NCBI GenBank assembly: GCA_946479005.1
Contig: CAMLEM010000002.1
Location: 1 to 18,816 of the forward strand
Length of the DNA: 18,816 bases
Direction of reading: 5' to 3'
DNA from: an uncultured Chitinophagaceae bacterium
Lineage (GTDB): Bacteria; Bacteroidota; Bacteroidia; Chitinophagales; Chitinophagaceae
Made by a program: the position numbers and the translations under genes. Under the pieces are notes generated by a model, which saw only the letters and a list, made by a program, of their open reading frames with translations, had not been told where the DNA came from and searched no databases. This document shows positions 15,073-18,816 of this stretch, one piece after another; the first letter of the stretch is position 1, and the number at the start of each line of letters is the position of its first letter.

Positions 15073-15828
15073 TCAGCGTTTTTTAAAGGATTCGATCGCT
15101 TTTTTACTGTGATCGCCCAGTATCAGCCGGCCGCTGATGGCCGCCCTCTCGGGGAGGAGGGTATCCCAGTTCTCCGTTCCTTTCCAGAAGATCTTTTTCA
15201 GTTCCGTCATTGCGTCGGGGCTGGAATGGGATAGCGTGAAGGCCAGCTTTTTCACGGCCTCGTCCATTTCTTCCACGGTTTTATAAACCTCCGAAAATAA
15301 CCCCTTCCGCCCTGCCCACTGCGCGTTTCGCCACATCTGGGCATCAATGGACAACTGGGAAAAAGCGGAAAGCCCGATCTTTCTTTCCACTGCCGGGCCA
15401 ACCACGAAGGGACCGATCCCCACCGCCAGCTCACTCAATCGCACGTCGGCGTTCTCTGTGGCAATGGCATAGTCAACTCCTGCAGCCAGGCCAACCCCGC
15501 CTCCTACGCATTTTCCCTGGATGCGGGCGATGATGAATTTGGGGCAAAGCCTCATTGCATTGATCACGTGTGCAAAACCGCTGAAGAAATCGAGCCCCTC
15601 CCTTTCATCCGTGATGGCGATCAGCTCATCAAAGCTGGCCCCGGCGCAAAAGACCTTTTCTCCCGCTGATCCCAGCACGATCACTTTCACATCCGGGTCG
15701 GCACCCGCACGCGTGATCGCTGCTGCCAGTTCTTTCAAAATGGAAGAAGGCAGGGAATTACTCTGCGGGTGGTAAAACTCAATGCTTCCCACTCCCTGGT
15801 GTGTCGTTGACCTGACATAAGCTTCCAT
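15073..15828 (-). CDS. Enoyl-CoA hydratase/isomerase (crotonase) family protein
   Basis: A 251-residue crotonase-fold protein. The oxyanion-hole segments are VFCAGASF (59-66) and VGGGVGLAAGVDYAIA (108-123). Glu133 in RLSELAVGI occupies the position of the first catalytic Glu of enoyl-CoA hydratase. The region of the second catalytic Glu (GLSAFSQLSI, 152-161) shows no acidic residue by eye, so simple hydratase chemistry is uncertain; isomerase or another crotonase reaction is possible. It starts 6 bp after paaZ and must share its transcript. In phenylacetate catabolism the crotonases PaaF and PaaG act around PaaZ, so a role in that pathway is plausible but not shown. Confidence 0.87.
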   Translation of the reverse strand: MEAYVRSTTHQGVGSIEFYHPQSNSLPSSILKELAAAITRAGADPDVKVIVLGSAGEKVFCAGASFDELIAITDEREGLDFFSGFAHVINAMRLCPKFIIARIQGKCVGGGVGLAAGVDYAIATENADVRLSELAVGIGPFVVGPAVERKIGLSAFSQLSIDAQMWRNAQWAGRKGLFSEVYKTVEEMDEAVKKLAFTLSHSSPDAMTELKKIFWKGTENWDTLLPERAAISGRLILGDHSKKAIESFKKR

Positions 15829-15834
15829 AATCGA

Positions 15835-17919
15835 TCATTTATTGTTTCCTTTTCTCTCAACCATTGTAAGTATGGTAGCAATTCCTACCACCGGATCTTC
15901 GGTATTATCCAGCATCTCCACCAGCCATTTCACGATCCCCTTGTCAATATCATCCCCCCGCTTAAGATCTTCGGGGTTTTCCACCACCCGCTTATCATTG
16001 GGCAACTTTTCCTTGCAGGTGAACCGAATATGTATCTCGGCCCCGGGATATACAGGCTTGGTGAACCGGAGCTCATCAATTCCATAATTCAGGAGCACAG
16101 GATTCTTATCATAGCTATCAACGAACAGTCCCGCCGCAAGGCTCATCACAAAATACCCGTGGGCCACCTGCTGTTCGAACATTGTACCGTTAAAATCGGT
16201 GTCTTTGATATGCGCATAAAAATGATCCCCGCTGAGATCCGCAAAGCGGTCGATATCCTCGGATGTGATGGTTCTTGCTTCGGTAATGATCTGGTCGCCG
16301 ACCCGGAGTTCTTCATAATACTTTTTAAAGGGGTGTTTGCCGGGGTCTTTTCCCTTTGCGTGAACCTGGTAAACGTTGGTCACCTCTGTCAAAAATGTAG
16401 GTGATCCCTGGAGGGCGGCTCGTTGCAGGTAATGGCGAACTCCTCTTATTCCCCCCATCTCTTCACCGCCACCGGCCCTCCCTGGTCCCCCGTGAATCAA
16501 TAAAGGCAGCGGGGATCCGTGACCGGTAGACTCCTTCGCGCATTCATTGTTCAAAATAAGGATACGGCCGTGATGGGTGGCTGCGCCAATCGTATATTCT
16601 CTTGCCTCCCCGGGATCCGCAGTTACAATGGTTGTGCAAAGGCTGCCTTTTCCCAGCTTGCTTAATGCGATGGCTTCCGGCAAATCCTCATACGGCATCA
16701 TCGTGCTCACGGGCCCGAATGCTTCGATCTCGTGGGCCTCCCGCGCCTGGAAGGGCTTTTCATTCATCAATAGCAAGGGGCTTAAGAAAGCGCCTTTTTC
16801 AGCATCAGCGTCAATGAGGTCCACGCTGTCGAGACTTCCATAGATCAGCTTCGAAGAGGCCAGCAACAATCTTACATTATCCCTCACTTCTTCCCTCTGC
16901 TTCAATCCTGCCAGGCTTCCCATTCTCACTTTCTCATTCAGCGGGTTTCCTATCGTGGTTTGTGAAAGCGCTTTTTTCAATGAGTCCCAGGCATCTTCCA
17001 TTTTATTTTTCGGTACGAATATGCGGCGGATACCGGTGCAGCGCTGCCCTGCTTTCAGGGTCATCTCCCTTCTCACTTCCTTAATGAAGATGTCCCACTC
17101 AGGATCCTTTGGATCCACTTTCTCCCCGAGCACGATACAGTTCAGCGAGTCGGCTTCCATATTGAACGGCACTGATTCTGAAAGGATCCTGGGATGGGAT
17201 CTCAGCTTCAGCCCGGTGGAAGCCGAGCCGGTGAAGCTTACCACATCCTGTGATCCCACGTGATCCAACAGGTCGCCTGCGCTTCCGCAAATGAGCTGAA
17301 GTGATCCCTCCGGGAGGATGCCCGAACTGATGATCCTCTTCACCACCGCTTCGGTGAGATAACTGGTTATGGTCGCGGGCTTCACGATCGCCGGCATTCC
17401 CGCCAGGAGATTCACAGCGATCTTCTCGAGCATTCCCCATACGGGAAAATTAAACGCATTGATGTGGATGGCAACACCTTCCCGCGGAACGAGAATGTGG
17501 GTGCCCATAAATGTGTTGCCCTTGCTCAGGTTGTGACTTTCTCCATCCACGCAAATCACATCGTCGGGGAATTTCCTCCGCAGCGAAGCGTTGGCAAAAA
17601 GATTCCCGATCCCACCTTCTATATCCACCCAGCTGTCGGCTTTTGTAGCGCCTGTTTGAAAGCTGATCTTATAAAACTCATCCAAATGTTTTCTCAATTC
17701 CAGGGCAAGCGCCTTGAGCATATTGCCGCGCTGGTGAAAGGTCATCTTCCTCAGGGCAGGATTCCCGACACGCCTGGCGTGATCGGTCATCAGTGCAAAA
17801 TCGAGCCCCTGGCTCGTGGCTGTTGCAATAGGCTCTCCCGTCACTGCATTGAAAAGGGTTTGTCCTTCGCCGGTGCCCTCTACCCACTCCCCTTTGATAT
17901 AATTTGCCAGCTTATACAT
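15835..17919 (-). CDS. paaZ: Bifunctional PaaZ: oxepin-CoA hydrolase / 3-oxo-5,6-dehydrosuberyl-CoA semialdehyde dehydrogenase
   Basis: A 694-residue fusion. Residues 1 to about 515 form an aldehyde dehydrogenase with AFNFPVWG (155-162), the general base Glu255 in FNMEADS, and the nucleophile Cys294 in KAGQRCTG. Residues about 535-690 form a MaoC-type R-hydratase domain with FADLSGDHFYAH; Asp561 and His566 match the catalytic pair positions of the E. coli enzyme. In phenylacetate degradation the MaoC part opens the oxepin-CoA ring and the ALDH part oxidises the resulting semialdehyde. Length is close to the E. coli protein (about 680). No other recognisable paa gene except the following crotonase lies in the window. 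Upstream, a TAAATTAC box sits 4 nt from the ATG. Confidence 0.94.
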   Translation of the reverse strand: MYKLANYIKGEWVEGTGEGQTLFNAVTGEPIATATSQGLDFALMTDHARRVGNPALRKMTFHQRGNMLKALALELRKHLDEFYKISFQTGATKADSWVDIEGGIGNLFANASLRRKFPDDVICVDGESHNLSKGNTFMGTHILVPREGVAIHINAFNFPVWGMLEKIAVNLLAGMPAIVKPATITSYLTEAVVKRIISSGILPEGSLQLICGSAGDLLDHVGSQDVVSFTGSASTGLKLRSHPRILSESVPFNMEADSLNCIVLGEKVDPKDPEWDIFIKEVRREMTLKAGQRCTGIRRIFVPKNKMEDAWDSLKKALSQTTIGNPLNEKVRMGSLAGLKQREEVRDNVRLLLASSKLIYGSLDSVDLIDADAEKGAFLSPLLLMNEKPFQAREAHEIEAFGPVSTMMPYEDLPEAIALSKLGKGSLCTTIVTADPGEAREYTIGAATHHGRILILNNECAKESTGHGSPLPLLIHGGPGRAGGGEEMGGIRGVRHYLQRAALQGSPTFLTEVTNVYQVHAKGKDPGKHPFKKYYEELRVGDQIITEARTITSEDIDRFADLSGDHFYAHIKDTDFNGTMFEQQVAHGYFVMSLAAGLFVDSYDKNPVLLNYGIDELRFTKPVYPGAEIHIRFTCKEKLPNDKRVVENPEDLKRGDDIDKGIVKWLVEMLDNTEDPVVGIATILTMVERKGNNK

Positions 17920-17923
17920 CCGC

Positions 17924-17931
17924 GTAATTTA
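17924..17931 (-). promoter_or_regulatory. Degenerate -7-like box of paaZ
   Basis: TAAATTAC on the minus strand, matching TAnnTTTG except in the last two bases, followed by GCGG and the ATG at 17919. The 4-nt spacing agrees with the boxes of cysS and rlmD. A PaaR/PaaX-type operator is not evident in the 84-bp divergent region. Confidence 0.3.
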
Positions 17932-17977
17932 ATAGAACTGCGAAATTACCAGAAAATAAAGCCCTCGCATCATCCAT

Positions 17978-17985
17978 TATCTTTG
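17978..17985 (+). promoter_or_regulatory. -7 promoter box of lipoprotein gene at 18004
   Basis: TATCTTTG, an exact TAnnTTTG match, 18 nt before the ATG. This is the longest leader among the exact-match boxes in the window. Confidence 0.6.
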
Positions 17986-18003
17986 CTTCCAGAAAAAATC
18001 GAT

Positions 18004-18474
18004 ATGAGAAAAATTTCGCTGGCCCTGCTCCTCTCTTTTTCTTTCGCATTGTTTGCCTGCAAGGATTCCAAAACGGAAACGGATACGAAAACCTCGAACT
18101 CAGAAGCTTCCCTTGCTGACAGCCTGGAAGACCAGGTTTGGGACGCCCACGATGTGGGAATGGCAAAATACGGGCCCCTGAGAGGGATGAAATTAAAAGC
18201 GGAACAGATGATCGATTCCATCTCCAGGCTTCCTGAAGCTGAAAAAGCCGCCGCCGCCTTTTACCGGGAGCAGCTTAGCTCCCTGGTAACGGAACTCTCC
18301 AATGCGAAAGAAGGGATGGACAGCTGGATGCGTTATTACAGGGATGTTCGCGATTCTGCTAAAGATGATCCTCCCCAAAGGATCGCTTTCCTGCGCGATG
18401 AGATCGAAAGGGTGAATAAAGTGAGAGATGCCATCCTGCAATCATTAGCCCGCGCAGATTCTCTCATTAAATGA
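18004..18474 (+). CDS. Small helical lipoprotein of unknown function
   Basis: A 156-residue protein with a lipoprotein signal: MRKISLALLLSFSFALFAC with lipidation expected at Cys19, followed by Lys-Asp-Ser. The mature protein is almost entirely helical and charged, with a VWDAHDVGMAKYGPLRGM segment, MDSWMRYYRD and a C-terminal coiled-coil-like stretch. It resembles the Bacteroidota lipoproteins often mislabelled as viral A-type inclusion protein; I recall that pattern rather than having checked it. The reading frame is open far upstream (to 17464), but that part is antisense to paaZ. The ATG at 18004 gives the signal peptide and follows an exact -7 box. Its TGA abuts the convergent gene's TGA. 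Confidence 0.78.
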   Translation: MRKISLALLLSFSFALFACKDSKTETDTKTSNSEASLADSLEDQVWDAHDVGMAKYGPLRGMKLKAEQMIDSISRLPEAEKAAAAFYREQLSSLVTELSNAKEGMDSWMRYYRDVRDSAKDDPPQRIAFLRDEIERVNKVRDAILQSLARADSLIK

Positions 18475-18816
18475 TCAGGCATTAAGCGGCTCGATCCCGA
18501 ACTGGCGAAGATGATGCAGGGCGTGCTTGTACAGGAGGTGAACGTTCTGCTCAAAATTCAGTTCCCCGAAATTGGGATTGAGAATGATCCGTGACGGGTC
18601 TTTCTCAAAAACAAGAAAGAAATCGATCAGTTCTTCCTGCAAGGCACCGATCGCCGCCTGGACAGTGTGGTATTGTAACGGCGCTGCAGTCTCCGGCATT
18701 AGCGGATTTTTTGTATTGGGACGGAAGGGCTTCTCACTCATCATAAACTCGCGGAACCTGGGAAGCAACTCAGGAGGTGTGACCGTTTTCTCAAAGCTCA
18801 GCTTGCCATTGGCATT
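18475..18816 (-). CDS. DUF1569/DinB-like protein (partial, C-terminal part)
   Basis: The last 114 codons of a gene whose start lies beyond the right edge; the frame is open through 18816. The visible part includes TPPELLPRFREFMM, a KPFRPNTKNP segment, an ALQEELIDFF helix, and the C-terminal FGELNFEQNVHLLYKHALHHLRQFGI. The HALHHLRQF ending, with histidines placed to bind metal, is typical of DinB-type four-helix bundles and of the DUF1569 proteins of Bacteroidota. These are possibly metal-dependent thiol transferases, but their function is unknown. A TTG at 18768 is in frame but is not a convincing start. Confidence 0.72.
   Translation of the reverse strand, partial: NANGKLSFEKTVTPPELLPRFREFMMSEKPFRPNTKNPLMPETAAPLQYHTVQAAIGALQEELIDFFLVFEKDPSRIILNPNFGELNFEQNVHLLYKHALHHLRQFGIEPLNA

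Noticed and set aside
17464..18003. Upstream open extension of the second lipoprotein gene
   Set aside because: It runs antisense through paaZ; the ATG at 18004 gives a proper lipoprotein signal peptide and follows an exact promoter box.
1..18816. Mobile element, phage, toxin-antitoxin or defence system
   Set aside because: Every long gene has a recognisable housekeeping or envelope function, and no transposase, integrase, restriction or toxin motif was found.

Overview
The window looks like chromosomal DNA of a Bacteroidota bacterium, most likely from the Chitinophagaceae or a neighbouring lineage. The basis is protein character (rhomboid with a DUF6576-type tail, GH3 protein beside LptB, DUF4369/thioredoxin lipoprotein-like proteins, tandem-parvulin isomerase), the near absence of Shine-Dalgarno sequences, and repeated TAnnTTTG boxes, which are the Bacteroidota -7 promoter element. 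It is gene-dense core genome. I see no rRNA, tRNA, CRISPR array, transposase, phage or plasmid gene.

Layout. 1-223 (-): start of a 3-methyladenine DNA glycosylase, cut by the window edge. 259-939 (+): MnmD tRNA methyltransferase, divergent from it. 936-6637 (-): a five-gene run, in transcription order rlmD, a frame-disrupted rhomboid gene, an intact rhomboid protease, a membrane-anchored endonuclease/exonuclease/phosphatase protein, and cysS. 6750-10148 (+): an exported thioredoxin-like protein and a two-parvulin peptidyl-prolyl isomerase, both envelope folding or redox factors. 10149-11102 (-): metF. 11234-14291 (+): lptB, a GH3-family acyl-amide synthetase-like gene and fabG, spaced 10-15 bp apart like an operon. 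14300-14425: a palindromic dispersed-type repeat. 14478-15071 (+): a lipoprotein. 15073-17919 (-): paaZ followed by a crotonase-family gene. 18004-18474 (+): a second lipoprotein. 18475-18816 (-): the end of a DUF1569/DinB-like gene, cut by the window edge.

Two architectural features stand out. First, all four convergent gene pairs end with stop codons that overlap, abut or lie one base apart, so there is no intergenic room for a terminator. Second, the promoter -7 boxes sit only 4-7 nt from the start codon in front of many genes, which predicts leaderless or nearly leaderless mRNAs. I did not find a clearly new biological system. The most functionally suggestive cluster is lptB-GH3-fabG, which links a plant-hormone-type acyl-amide synthetase family to lipid and LPS biology. 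The most anomalous locus is the second rhomboid gene, which appears to have lost about 17 nt.
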